Assembly: GCA_023389045.1 (NCBI GenBank)
Contig: JAEWEZ010000051.1
Span: 1 to 12,406 of the forward strand
Length of the DNA stretch: 12,406 nt
Source of the DNA: Actinomycetes bacterium
Lineage (GTDB): Bacteria > Actinomycetota > Actinomycetes > Actinomycetales > Dermabacteraceae
Direction: 5' to 3'
The notes under the pieces were generated by a model. It saw nothing but the letters and a program-made list of their open reading frames with translations. It did no database searches and was not told the origin of the DNA. Numbering within the stretch: position 1 is the stretch's first letter; each line of letters begins with the position of its first letter. The position numbers and the translations under genes are program-made. Below are positions 1 to 7,276 of this stretch, piece by piece.

Positions 1-903
1 GAGCAGGTCATCACGGGAGTGACGTTCGACCAGTCCTCGGAGGCCGCGCAGCGGTACGCCGCTGAGTCCGGCGCGATCTATGTGCCGCCCTTTGACGATC
101 CGCGCACGATCGTTGGCCAGGGCACCGTCGCGAAGGAACTGCTGGAGCAGGCGGGCGAGAAGGTCGGAACGATCATCGTGCCGATCGGCGGCGGCGGCCT
201 GATTTCCGGCATCGCGCTGTGGGCAAAACACGTCGACCCCTCGATTCGCGTCATCGGGGTCGAGCCCGCCGGCGCTGCCTCCATGCAGGCAGCGCTGCGC
301 TCTGGCGGGCCCGTCGCGCTCGAGCAGGTCGACCCGTTTGTCGACGGCACCGCGGTGGGCAAGGTCGGCCAGTACACCTTCGAGGTCGTGCGTGAGCTCG
401 TCGACGACATCGTCTCCGTGCCCGCGGGCGCCGTCTGCACCGAAATGCTGGACCTGTACCAAACCGAGGGCATCATCGCCGAACCCTCCGGCGCCCTCGC
501 CTCGGCCGCGGCGCGGCGCTACATCCCGGGACTCGGGCGTACCTCCAAGGCGACCGACGCGATCGTCTGCATCGTCTCCGGCGGCAATAACGACGTCTCC
601 CGCTATGCCGACGTCCTGGAGCGTTCGCTCATCCACGAGGGCGTGCGCCACTACTTCCTCGTCACCTTCCCCCAGCAGCCCGGCGCCCTGCGGCATTTCC
701 TCGACGATACGCTCGGCCCCGACGATGACATCGTGCTGTTTGAATACACGAAGAAGACGAATCGTGAGACGGGGCCCGCGCTCGTCGGCATCGATCTCGC
801 CGGACCCGAGGCGCTACCCGCATTACTCGACCGAATGGCGGCCTCTCCCCTTGCGATTGAGAAGATTTCGCCCGACTCGCCGGTTTTCGGTTTCGTCCTG
901 TAG
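1..903 (+). CDS. ilvA: Threonine ammonia-lyase (threonine dehydratase), 3' part
   Basis: This is the C-terminal ~300 residues of biosynthetic threonine dehydratase, the PLP enzyme that converts L-threonine to 2-oxobutanoate at the entry to isoleucine synthesis. The frame is open at base 1, so the start and the PLP-lysine region lie outside the window; a GTG at 19 is internal. What is visible fits the family: the glycine-rich PLP-phosphate loop GGGGLISG encoded at 187-210, the late SGGNND motif, and a C-terminal ACT-like segment starting near RHYFLVTFPQQPGALRHFL. That regulatory part is a single short ACT-like unit of about 85 residues, as in the ~410-430-residue actinobacterial enzymes, not the double unit of the E. 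coli protein. The ACT-like domain is the expected site of isoleucine feedback, which is family knowledge and not seen here. The gene ends in TAG TAG, 12 bases before the next gene. Confidence 0.93.
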   Translation, partial: EQVITGVTFDQSSEAAQRYAAESGAIYVPPFDDPRTIVGQGTVAKELLEQAGEKVGTIIVPIGGGGLISGIALWAKHVDPSIRVIGVEPAGAASMQAALRSGGPVALEQVDPFVDGTAVGKVGQYTFEVVRELVDDIVSVPAGAVCTEMLDLYQTEGIIAEPSGALASAAARRYIPGLGRTSKATDAIVCIVSGGNNDVSRYADVLERSLIHEGVRHYFLVTFPQQPGALRHFLDDTLGPDDDIVLFEYTKKTNRETGPALVGIDLAGPEALPALLDRMAASPLAIEKISPDSPVFGFVL

Positions 904-915
904 TAGCGTGCCCTT

Positions 916-1434
916 GTGAGATCTGAGTTACAGGTGCGCCCGATGACCGTTGCGGACGCGGCGGCCGTCGCCCGCATTCACGTCGCGTCCTGGCAGCATG
1001 CCTACCGAGGTCTCATCCCCTCCCGAGTGCTCGATTCGCTCTCCATCGCGGACCGCACCGCCAAGTTCACCCGCAGCATCCGCAAGGGCGGCCCGGTGCG
1101 CTATCTCGTCGCCGAAGACGGCGGCACCATCATTGGGTTTGCGGCCGTCGGGCCATGCCGCGATGAGGATTCCTCGACGGACGACTCGGAGCTCGCGGCG
1201 CTCTACGTCCACCCGCTGCACCTGCGGGCCGGCGCCGGCCGCGCGCTGCTGGCCAAGGCGAAGGAGGCCGCCAAACAGATGGGCTGCAAGCGCATGATCC
1301 TGTGGGTGCTGAAGGACAATGCGAGCGCGCGGGCGTTCTACAAGCGCTGCGGGATGAAGCAGGAGGCGACCCGCGGGACGCAGACCATCGCAGGCACCGA
1401 CTACGTCAAGATGAAGTACTCGACGAGGCTGTAG
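916..1434 (+). CDS. GNAT-family N-acetyltransferase
   Basis: This is a 172-residue single-domain GNAT protein, predicted to move an acetyl group from acetyl-CoA to an amine; the substrate cannot be read from the sequence. The acetyl-CoA pyrophosphate loop (motif A) is clear at residues ~96-112, LYVHPLHLRAGAGRALL, with the R-x-G-x-G core. The usual C-terminal motif SARAFYKRCGM follows at ~137-147. The N-terminus (TVADAAAVARIHVASWQHAYRG) is typical of the family. I took the GTG at 916 because it keeps the first beta strand (LQVRPMT); an ATG at 943 is the alternative, and neither has a clear Shine-Dalgarno. It lies 12 bases after ilvA on the same strand and may be read through from it. It converges with the res gene, which ends 26 bases downstream on the other strand. 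Confidence 0.85.
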   Translation: MRSELQVRPMTVADAAAVARIHVASWQHAYRGLIPSRVLDSLSIADRTAKFTRSIRKGGPVRYLVAEDGGTIIGFAAVGPCRDEDSSTDDSELAALYVHPLHLRAGAGRALLAKAKEAAKQMGCKRMILWVLKDNASARAFYKRCGMKQEATRGTQTIAGTDYVKMKYSTRL

Positions 1435-1460
1435 CAGCCACGATTTAGCTCCATATCGGA

Positions 1461-4046
1461 CTATAGGGCGTTGCTCACTGGCTGGGCGAACGCTTTGAGG
1501 TCTTCCCAGGAGTCCGCGCGGGCGGTGTCTTGCTCGTAGGCGATCAGATAGCCCCAGTGCTGACCGGCGTAGGCGTCCTCGGCGACCAGCCGGCGCACTA
1601 ACGCCTCGGCGGCCTGGCGCTTGGCTTGCACCCTGGCGTCATCGCGGCCGCGCTCGTCCTTGCCCTCGATGATCCAATGCACGCCGTTCGTGTCCAGAGC
1701 CACGAAGTCTGGGAAGTAACGATCCTTGGCGTTGTAGTACACGAACGCCTGGTCTTGCGGATGCAGGCGATGCCACCACACGATCCCTGGTGATGTGTTG
1801 AGCAGGCGGGCGAGCTGGTATTCGCCAGTGAAGGAGTCGAATGACTCCTCGGCGAACAGGGACTTGAACCAACCACCGTAGACCCGGCCACGCACGAACT
1901 CCTGGCGGCTCTCAATCTGGTCATGCACCTTCTCGCCCAACGGGAGCGTGTAGCCGGTGCCTGGCATCGACTTGGGGTGAATGGTCGGCACCTCGCGGGT
2001 GGCTCGCAGTGTCTCGGTTGTGTAGTTTTTGATCAGCGCTAGGAGTTCGGCGCGGGCGGAGTCGAGGGCTTTGACGCTCCAGCCGGTGAACGTCACGGCG
2101 CGCAAGAACTTCGGCACCAGGAACGTGGCGACGTAGCGGGCGGTCTGTTCGGTTTTGGGCACCAGCGACATGTTGATCACTAGTTTGACCAGCGCCTCCT
2201 CAGCGTCGGCGTCGTCGACGTGGACGGAGTCGACTTCGGCGCTTTCTCGATCCTCTGCCCGGAGTTTCTTGCCTAGGGCGGCGATGATCTCTTTGCGCAG
2301 CAGCACGTCCCCGGCAGAGGTGACCCGGCGGGCCGCTTGCTCAATCTCGGTGTCACTGATTTCGGACAGGTCAATGGGTGGCTGCTGCACAGTCATCGTA
2401 GTTACTGGGAACTGGTAGGCCACATCGGCGAAGTTGGGGTTCCGTCCGATCGAAACCAACTCACAGGTGGGCTGATCCTCCTGCTCGGTGATGGCGCGAA
2501 CCCCGACACCGGGCAAACCCAGACCTTCGTCACCACCGTTGACGGGAACGGTGCCCGGCTGCGGTACTACGCCACCGGTACCCTCACCACTGGTACCAGC
2601 ACCAGGCCACGGAGTAGTCCGAGTCGATGCTTGACCGCCGGTCGAGTCTGTGCCTGTATCCGAGTTGGGTTGTTCGGCGGCTTTGCGGATAGCCTCCTCA
2701 ACCTTGGCCTTGTCGGGTTCGGGGACGGCTTCGTCCAATCCGAACTGCTGCAGCACGTTCTCAGCGTTCAACAATTCGGTGAAGGATTGGTGGGCGATGA
2801 TGTCGAGCTGGTCAATCTGCCACACACCCGTATACCGGCCGAACGGCAGCCGCAGCCCGCGCCCCATCGTCTGCTGAGTGAGCACCTCAGACGCCATCGC
2901 CCGCAGCGTGACCACGACGGCGATGTTCTTGACGTCCCAGCCTTCCTTGAGCTTGTTCACGCTCACCACTGCCAGCACCGGCGATTCGGGCCGATCCAGT
3001 TCGTCGAGGCGACGCTGGGTCAACTCATCCTCATGCTTGGAGTCCACCTGCAGCACAGCCTCATCTCGGCCGAGGTACTCCGGGGTGCGCAGCAGCTCGG
3101 CGACCTGGGTGGCATGCTCGACATCGGAGCAGACGACGAATGCGACCGCGTTCACATGGGAGCGATTCTCGGAGGCCGCATACGAGTCGTAGTAGGCCTG
3201 CTTGAGCGCACGCAGCTGCAGCGCGTCGCGCAACTGCTGCTCCTCAGAGGCCTCATCGGTGCCATATCCGTTCTTGCGGAACGCCAACACTGGGGCCTTC
3301 ACATACTTGTCCTGGATGGCTCGGTAGAGCGGGTACTCGTAGATGACGTGATCGGTGGCCTTGTCCACCGACGCCGTCAAACCAATCGCCGCCGCTGGGT
3401 CGAGCTCCTTCAGCGCCGCGTTGAACGCGACCGCGCTCGACCCGTACAGGTGGGACTCGTCGGCGATCACCACCAAATCGTCGAGGTTCTTCAGGTAGTC
3501 GAAGAGCACACCAGCGTTCTCATCAAACCGGCGCGGCTTACGACGCATCGCATCCTGCGTGGCCCCGTGCGTGTCGCCCTCAGCGTCCTTCGGCGCAATG
3601 AGCTGCTGAATGTTGAAGATAAACGCCAGCATTGGCACTTCACCGCCGAACGCGAGCCGAGCCGGGTCGTTCTGCCGAGCGATCCACGCCGAGTAGTCCT
3701 GTGGGGTCACCACCTCGGGCGGCACCGCCGCGCCGGTGATGTAGCGGGGCGTGCCGGGCGTGAAGTTCTGCACCGTCTTTGCCTGCACCGTCTTGCCTGG
3801 GGTGACGATGACGACGTTGCCGACCTCTTGGCGGCGCAGGTACTCCACAAACGCTGCCATCAAGTAGGTCTTGCCCACGCCCGTAGCGAGGTTGAGCACC
3901 TGCATCACGGTCGGGTCATAGTCACCGTCGAGAGTGAAGACCAGCTGGCGCAGTGCTTCCTTGTTCGGAGCACGCAGGTCGAACTCGGCACTGATCGACT
4001 CCAGCATGTCCGAATCAAAACTGATGTTGAGCCTGTTCGCCATCAC
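1461..4046 (-). CDS. res: Type III restriction enzyme subunit Res (helicase-nuclease)
   Basis: This is the restriction subunit of a type III R-M system, 861 residues. With Mod it should translocate or diffuse on DNA using ATP and cut near unmethylated recognition sites. The SF2 helicase motifs are in order: Walker A ATGVGKT (54-60), box II IADESH (194-199), GLTAS (222-226), KLKEGWDV (365-372) and motif VI QTMGRGLRLP (392-401). A Gly/Pro/Thr-rich linker at ~460-515 separates helicase and C-terminal regions. The nuclease core is YFPDFVAL (777-784) followed by IIEGK (792-796), a PD-x-EXK arrangement. All key residues are present, so the enzyme looks intact. The GTG start at 4046 gives a 4-base overlap with the mod stop; the ATG at 4043 (1-base overlap) is equally possible. 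AAGG lies upstream in the mod tail, so translation is probably coupled to mod. Hand-counted GC is 37/60 at 3001-3060, below the 45/60 counted at 10441-10500 in the aro operon. Confidence 0.93.
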   Translation of the reverse strand: MMANRLNISFDSDMLESISAEFDLRAPNKEALRQLVFTLDGDYDPTVMQVLNLATGVGKTYLMAAFVEYLRRQEVGNVVIVTPGKTVQAKTVQNFTPGTPRYITGAAVPPEVVTPQDYSAWIARQNDPARLAFGGEVPMLAFIFNIQQLIAPKDAEGDTHGATQDAMRRKPRRFDENAGVLFDYLKNLDDLVVIADESHLYGSSAVAFNAALKELDPAAAIGLTASVDKATDHVIYEYPLYRAIQDKYVKAPVLAFRKNGYGTDEASEEQQLRDALQLRALKQAYYDSYAASENRSHVNAVAFVVCSDVEHATQVAELLRTPEYLGRDEAVLQVDSKHEDELTQRRLDELDRPESPVLAVVSVNKLKEGWDVKNIAVVVTLRAMASEVLTQQTMGRGLRLPFGRYTGVWQIDQLDIIAHQSFTELLNAENVLQQFGLDEAVPEPDKAKVEEAIRKAAEQPNSDTGTDSTGGQASTRTTPWPGAGTSGEGTGGVVPQPGTVPVNGGDEGLGLPGVGVRAITEQEDQPTCELVSIGRNPNFADVAYQFPVTTMTVQQPPIDLSEISDTEIEQAARRVTSAGDVLLRKEIIAALGKKLRAEDRESAEVDSVHVDDADAEEALVKLVINMSLVPKTEQTARYVATFLVPKFLRAVTFTGWSVKALDSARAELLALIKNYTTETLRATREVPTIHPKSMPGTGYTLPLGEKVHDQIESRQEFVRGRVYGGWFKSLFAEESFDSFTGEYQLARLLNTSPGIVWWHRLHPQDQAFVYYNAKDRYFPDFVALDTNGVHWIIEGKDERGRDDARVQAKRQAAEALVRRLVAEDAYAGQHWGYLIAYEQDTARADSWEDLKAFAQPVSNAL

Positions 4047-6040
4047 TGGTCACCACCTTCGCTGTACCGAAACACATCATCGGGCAATGCGACCACCCGC
4101 GACCCCTTCACCAGTTTGCGCAGATGCTGGCGCACGCCGTCCATCACTGTGGTGGCGGCCAGCACGATTGTCTCGCCGGGCTGGATTTGGGAAGCAAGCC
4201 AGTCAACGATCTCGATCGTGGCGACACCCTCCACCACCTTGAGGAGGGCGTTGCCTCGGCGGGCATCAAAAATATAGTCATCATCCGGGTGCAGCAGCGT
4301 GAACCCGAGATTCGCAGCCACCGACTCGATCAAAGTCTCGCCGGTCGCAGCCGCTGTCAACATCACCCGATCTAGTTCAGGGTCATAGTCGAAACACGCA
4401 GGCGACAGATGGGCGACCTGGAAGCCGCCGCCACCACGCCAGTTCAGCACTTCCTTCGTGCGTCTGGTCTTCGAGGCAGCCTTCAGTGCCTTTACGCGGG
4501 GGTCTTTCTTCGCCTCTGGATCGTTGGCGATCAGCTTGTTGAGCACACTCGTGAATTTCGCGGCGTCCTCCGGCGAGACACCATCAGGCAGCCCGTCCTC
4601 CGTAGCGTCGACTCGTTCGCCCTTCGTGCGCGTGATGCCGCCCGGGTCTTGATCGTTGAGCACCTTCTCCAGGCGAGGGCGCGTGAACGTCGTGAACGTC
4701 GACTCCAACAACTCACACGTCACCCAACGCCGCCCCATCTTCTGCGCCACCGCAGCCGTCGTCCCCGACCCAGCAAACACATCCAACACAATGTCGCCAG
4801 GATTGGAGCCAACATGAATAATCCGCTCCAACAGACGCTCGGGCTTAGGAGTGGAGAATGGTGAGGCATCAGTGAACAAGTTCTTAATTTCATTCTTTGC
4901 TTCGTCATTCGACCCTACTTCTTTGTAAAACCACAAGTCTTCGACTGCTCGTTGTCCCATATCTGTAAGATAGGCCTTTCGGCGGAATCCTCCTTTTCCG
5001 CCGTTGGTGACATACACAAGGGGCCAGTTCCCTTTTTTATACGCCCGCATTGCTACTTGCGAATCGAATTCTTCGATAACCAGCGCGGGAACACGGGATC
5101 TGATTTCAGATTCAGCCACGTCGCAAATTTCAGCCCGCATGGCGGAGTCATCAATTTCCCGAAGAATATACTGACTGTTCCAGCCACGCATAATTTCTAA
5201 GAAACGATCTTGCCCAAACCGCCAGCATTGCCCTGTCGGCGGGTAGACGAGATTCCCCGTCATTGGGTGCTGAACTCCAAACACCATTCCTTGATGTGTC
5301 TTCGCTCCGGGCGCAGTCGCGGGTGCGCTCGTCCATGAGCCATTTAAATCATCGTCAGGATTTGAGTAAGAGGAATTCATTTCAGTAGTTCGCGCTAACT
5401 TGTTGAAAACAGTGCCTTCCGCGCGGCGGTAGACTAAAATTACGTCGTGCCGGCTCGACACGAAAGCAGCGTCATTTCTTGGCTTAAAAGTTTTTTCCCA
5501 AGCAATCTCTGCAAGGAAACACCTAGCCCCGAACACTTCGTCAAGCAATAAGCGCATGCGATGATTTTCAACGTCGTCGAGATGCACCCAGATGGACCCG
5601 TCGTCGCTGAGCAGCTTTTTCATGTGTATGAGCCGGTCGCGCATCATGGTGAGCCAGATGGAGTGCTCCAGGTTGTCCTCGTAGCTGGCGAATGTTTGTG
5701 CCGTGTTGAAGGGCGGATCGATGTAGATCAGTTTCACCTTGCCGACGTACTTCTCGGCAAGCTCCGGCACCCGGGTGAGGGCTTCCAGCACATCCCCTGA
5801 TTCGCCGAGGATCAGCAGGTTGTCATCCTGTGGCTCTAGGTCTGCCCGTTCGGAGTAGGTGAACTCGTCCGACTTCGGCGTTTGGCTGCCGTGCACGTAG
5901 TCGTCCAGCACTAGGGTGTGGGTTTCGCAATAGCGCGGATCAGAGGGGTCAACCCACGTGTAGCCGTACTTGCCGGTCTCGGTCGGGATTAGAGCTTTGT
6001 CTTTGTTGTACCAGGTGAGTTGGAGACGCTGATTAGTCAT
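4043..6040 (-). CDS. mod: Type III modification methyltransferase Mod (N6-adenine)
   Basis: This is the modification and DNA-recognition subunit of the type III system, 665 residues. It should transfer a methyl group from SAM to adenine in one strand of an asymmetric site, and it supplies target specificity to Res. The catalytic motif IV is IYIDPPFNT (D108-F111) and the SAM-binding motif I is DVFAGSGTT (420-428). With IV before I this is a beta-class N6_N4_Mtase enzyme, with the target-recognition domain between them. The N-terminus starts at an ATG that directly abuts the TAG of the XRE gene. The segment of roughly residues 167-393 (4861-5540) is clearly AT-richer than the rest: rows counted by hand give 24/60 GC at 4861 and 22/60 at 5341, against 40/60 at 5761 and 36/60 at 4681. 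This fits a swapped recognition domain. The recognition sequence cannot be predicted from the sequence alone. Confidence 0.94.
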   Translation of the reverse strand: MTNQRLQLTWYNKDKALIPTETGKYGYTWVDPSDPRYCETHTLVLDDYVHGSQTPKSDEFTYSERADLEPQDDNLLILGESGDVLEALTRVPELAEKYVGKVKLIYIDPPFNTAQTFASYEDNLEHSIWLTMMRDRLIHMKKLLSDDGSIWVHLDDVENHRMRLLLDEVFGARCFLAEIAWEKTFKPRNDAAFVSSRHDVILVYRRAEGTVFNKLARTTEMNSSYSNPDDDLNGSWTSAPATAPGAKTHQGMVFGVQHPMTGNLVYPPTGQCWRFGQDRFLEIMRGWNSQYILREIDDSAMRAEICDVAESEIRSRVPALVIEEFDSQVAMRAYKKGNWPLVYVTNGGKGGFRRKAYLTDMGQRAVEDLWFYKEVGSNDEAKNEIKNLFTDASPFSTPKPERLLERIIHVGSNPGDIVLDVFAGSGTTAAVAQKMGRRWVTCELLESTFTTFTRPRLEKVLNDQDPGGITRTKGERVDATEDGLPDGVSPEDAAKFTSVLNKLIANDPEAKKDPRVKALKAASKTRRTKEVLNWRGGGGFQVAHLSPACFDYDPELDRVMLTAAATGETLIESVAANLGFTLLHPDDDYIFDARRGNALLKVVEGVATIEIVDWLASQIQPGETIVLAATTVMDGVRQHLRKLVKGSRVVALPDDVFRYSEGGDQ

Positions 6041-6295
6041 CTAGTTGGTCTCTCCCTTCATCTCGGTGGGGACGACCTCGCAGATGTCAGCGATGTCGCA
6101 TTTGAGTACTTGGCAGACGCGTAGCAGGGTGTTGGTTTGGATGTTGGCGCCCTTGGAGAGTTTGGCCATTGATCCGGAACTGATGTCTGCTGCGGCCTGG
6201 AGATCTTGTTTTCGCATGCCGCGTTCTTTGAGGAGTCGCCACAGCTTGTCGTAGCTCAGCAACACCTGGAGGTCGAAGGTATCTAAAGTGGCCAC
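6041..6295 (-). CDS. Small XRE/Cro-type helix-turn-helix regulator
   Basis: This 84-residue protein is essentially one HTH domain. The fold runs from SYDKLWRLLKERGMRKQDL through the recognition part ISSGSMAKLSKGANI to the closing LLRVCQVLKCDIADICEVVP, the pattern of stand-alone HTH_26-type XRE proteins. The start is a GTG at 6295 with a good AAGGG Shine-Dalgarno 7 bases upstream. The start overlaps the 3' end of the broken upstream gene by 13 bases, and its TAG is followed at once by the mod ATG. This placement suggests it times or limits expression of the type III genes, like the controller proteins of some R-M systems; that role is inferred from position and fold. I see no obvious operator palindrome, and the upstream DNA is pseudogene. 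Confidence 0.88.
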   Translation of the reverse strand: MATLDTFDLQVLLSYDKLWRLLKERGMRKQDLQAAADISSGSMAKLSKGANIQTNTLLRVCQVLKCDIADICEVVPTEMKGETN

Positions 6296-6627
6296 TGGTC
6301 TGCCCTTAGCGTGTCAGCAATGTCTTGGAGGTCTTCTTCATCTTGGCGTTGTTCTTCTGGGGTTTTCGCGTTCTCGTAGTTCCAGGCGAACCCGTAGAGA
6401 GCATGCTTGTCTTCACCCAGCTGAATAACCGTGGTTTGTTCAACATGAGTCTGAGTGCGGGGCGTGTAGGCCTGCTTCTTGTCGAATGCGATGAACACCT
6501 ACTTCTTAGTGAACTGTTGGTACACGTCGAGGATCTTCTCCACGGTTTCGTCTGCGATGTTCTTGATCAGCGGTGAGTCGTGGATCACGGCGGGCAGCTC
6601 GGTGAGTTTTTCGTGCCGTGTTTCTTC
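6283..6627 (-). pseudogene. C-terminal remnant of an unidentified, possibly SMC-like ATPase gene
   Basis: Reading the - strand in one frame from about 6627 down to the TAG at 6283 gives a coherent protein end interrupted by one TAG at 6499-6501. Before the stop comes AVIHDSPLIKNIADETVEKI and ILDVYQQFTKK. After it comes VFIAFDKKQAYTPRTQ, a hydrophilic stretch, ALYGFAWN and the tail ADQWPL. One base change (AAG to TAG) explains the stop, and a GTG at 6498 could restart only the last 71 residues. I do not firmly recognise the family. The pattern of an HDS segment, then a beta strand ending FIAFDK, then L-x-G-x-W resembles the C-terminal lobe of coiled-coil (SMC/DUF2326-like) ATPases, but this is a weak judgement. 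The 5' part is missing and is replaced by IS3 sequence near 6630. The 13-base overlap with the XRE gene suggests it was once the first gene of the same operon. Confidence 0.6.
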
Positions 6628-6629
6628 CC

Positions 6630-6917
6630 CTAGGACGACCACAACCCGTGCTGGGAACACAACGTCCAGGCGGTTCGTTCACACATGATGACGCCCGCGG
6701 CCTCAGCCTCGTCACGCACATACCGGTAGCCTGCCTGCGGGTCATCGTCGTGGGCTGCCTGTCAGGCTGCTACCGGCCGATCACGTTCTGCTTCCTGAGT
6801 CGTGACCGGTTGAACAAGCCACCGGTAGTACTGGGAGCGACACAGCTTCAAGACCCGACACGTCAACGTCACAGGAATTCCTTCTGACGCTAGCTGTTTA
6901 ACGAGCGGGAAAACTCT
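6630..6917 (-). pseudogene. IS3-family transposase orfB, N-terminal fragment with stops
   Basis: This is the second frame of the IS3 transposase, in the -1 frame relative to orfA. After the overlap it reads FPLVKQLASEGIPVTLTC, then RVLKLCRSQYYRWL, an in-frame TGA at 6762-6764, then HDDDPQAGYRYVRDEAEAAG, CERTAWTLCSQHGLWSS and a TAG at 6630-6632. These are the conserved N-terminal helices (HTH_21 region) of IS3 orfB; the order DPxxGYR, then ERT-x-W-x-LC, then WS is distinctive. The integrase catalytic domain is absent. The inner stop again fits CGA to TGA. No functional product is expected. Confidence 0.72.
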
Positions 6918-7207
6918 TTTCCCGGCAGATTCACCTGCGACAAATACTCCGCCGCCCGCCGTAACACCTTGTTGTCCTGCTCAAGCAGCCGGTTACGTCT
7001 GCGCAGTTCACACAACTCCTGTGACTCGTGCCGACTCACACCCTCCTGCAGGCCAGACTCGATCCGTTCCTGACGCAACCACTTATCCAGCGTCCCCACA
7101 TGAATCCCGAAAGCCTGGGCAACCTGGACCAAAGACACGCCCTCCCCACGAGCCAAAGCCACCCGAACCACATCCTGACGAAACTCTCATCGATACCGCT
7201 TCGGCAT
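6890..7207 (-). pseudogene. IS3-family transposase orfA, stop at codon 7
   Basis: This is the DNA-binding first frame of an IS3 element. Translation from the ATG at 7207 gives MPKRYR, a TGA at 7187-7189, then EFRQDVVRVALARGEGVSL. The rest matches the usual order: an HTH (VAQAFGIHVGTLDKWLRQER) and a leucine-rich coiled coil (ELRRRNRLLEQDNKVLRRAA). A CGA-to-TGA change would explain the stop. A shortened 93-residue product from an internal GTG at 7171 keeps the HTH and is conceivable, but no good ribosome site was seen. The frame ends at TAG 6890, overlapping the orfB frame. Confidence 0.75.
6907..6923 (-). promoter_or_regulatory. Probable decayed -1 frameshift site of the IS3 element
   Basis: On the - strand the orfA/orfB overlap contains GGGAAAAGAGTTTTCCC, a perfect 7-base inverted repeat around GAG. 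The A4G run is in the right phase for a -1 slip: orfA reads GGA AAA GAG, and orfB reads AAA AGA GTT. IS3 elements commonly make OrfAB by slippage on A-rich runs. The use of this site is inferred; the element is now dead. Confidence 0.4.
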
Positions 7208-7276
7208 AACAACTCCTCTCCCGGCCAGCACCTCACATACTAGCCACACCAGTTGCCACCTATCACTGCAGCAGAC

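Larger units (their letters stand above)
6630..7276 (-). mobile_element. Truncated, decayed IS3-family insertion sequence
   Basis: This is the left part of an IS3-family element, with orfA, the overlapping -1-frame orfB start, and the ~70-base leader before orfA (7208-7276). The rve catalytic domain with its DDE residues and the right end are gone. Sequence resembling orfB stops near 6630, where the broken upstream gene of the type III operon takes over. On the other side the helicase frame stops making sense after 7277, so the left end lies close to there; TGATAGGTGGCAACTGG on the - strand (7255-7271) is a candidate terminal sequence but cannot be tested without the right end. Both frames carry stop codons, so the element cannot move itself. 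Confidence 0.75.

Noticed and set aside
40..55. Walker A variation in AroK as a defect (residues 40-47, not coordinates of this interval)
   Set aside because: GMMAAGKT still fits the general P-loop rule (G-x4-GK-T), and all other shikimate kinase residues are present.
2337..4277. Long + strand open frame opposite res (646 codons)
   Set aside because: It lies wholly antisense to well-supported res and mod helicase and methylase motifs, has no ribosome site, and its translation is rich in Arg, His and Leu without recognisable domains. It is a composition artefact of a high-GC gene.
6506..6745. Small - strand gene of 79 codons
   Set aside because: It is a third frame across the IS3/remnant junction, rich in Arg; the other two frames carry the recognisable orfB and remnant sequences.
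7255..7271. IS3 left terminal inverted repeat
   Set aside because: The sequence has a suitable place and TG start, but the right end is missing, so no repeat partner can be compared.
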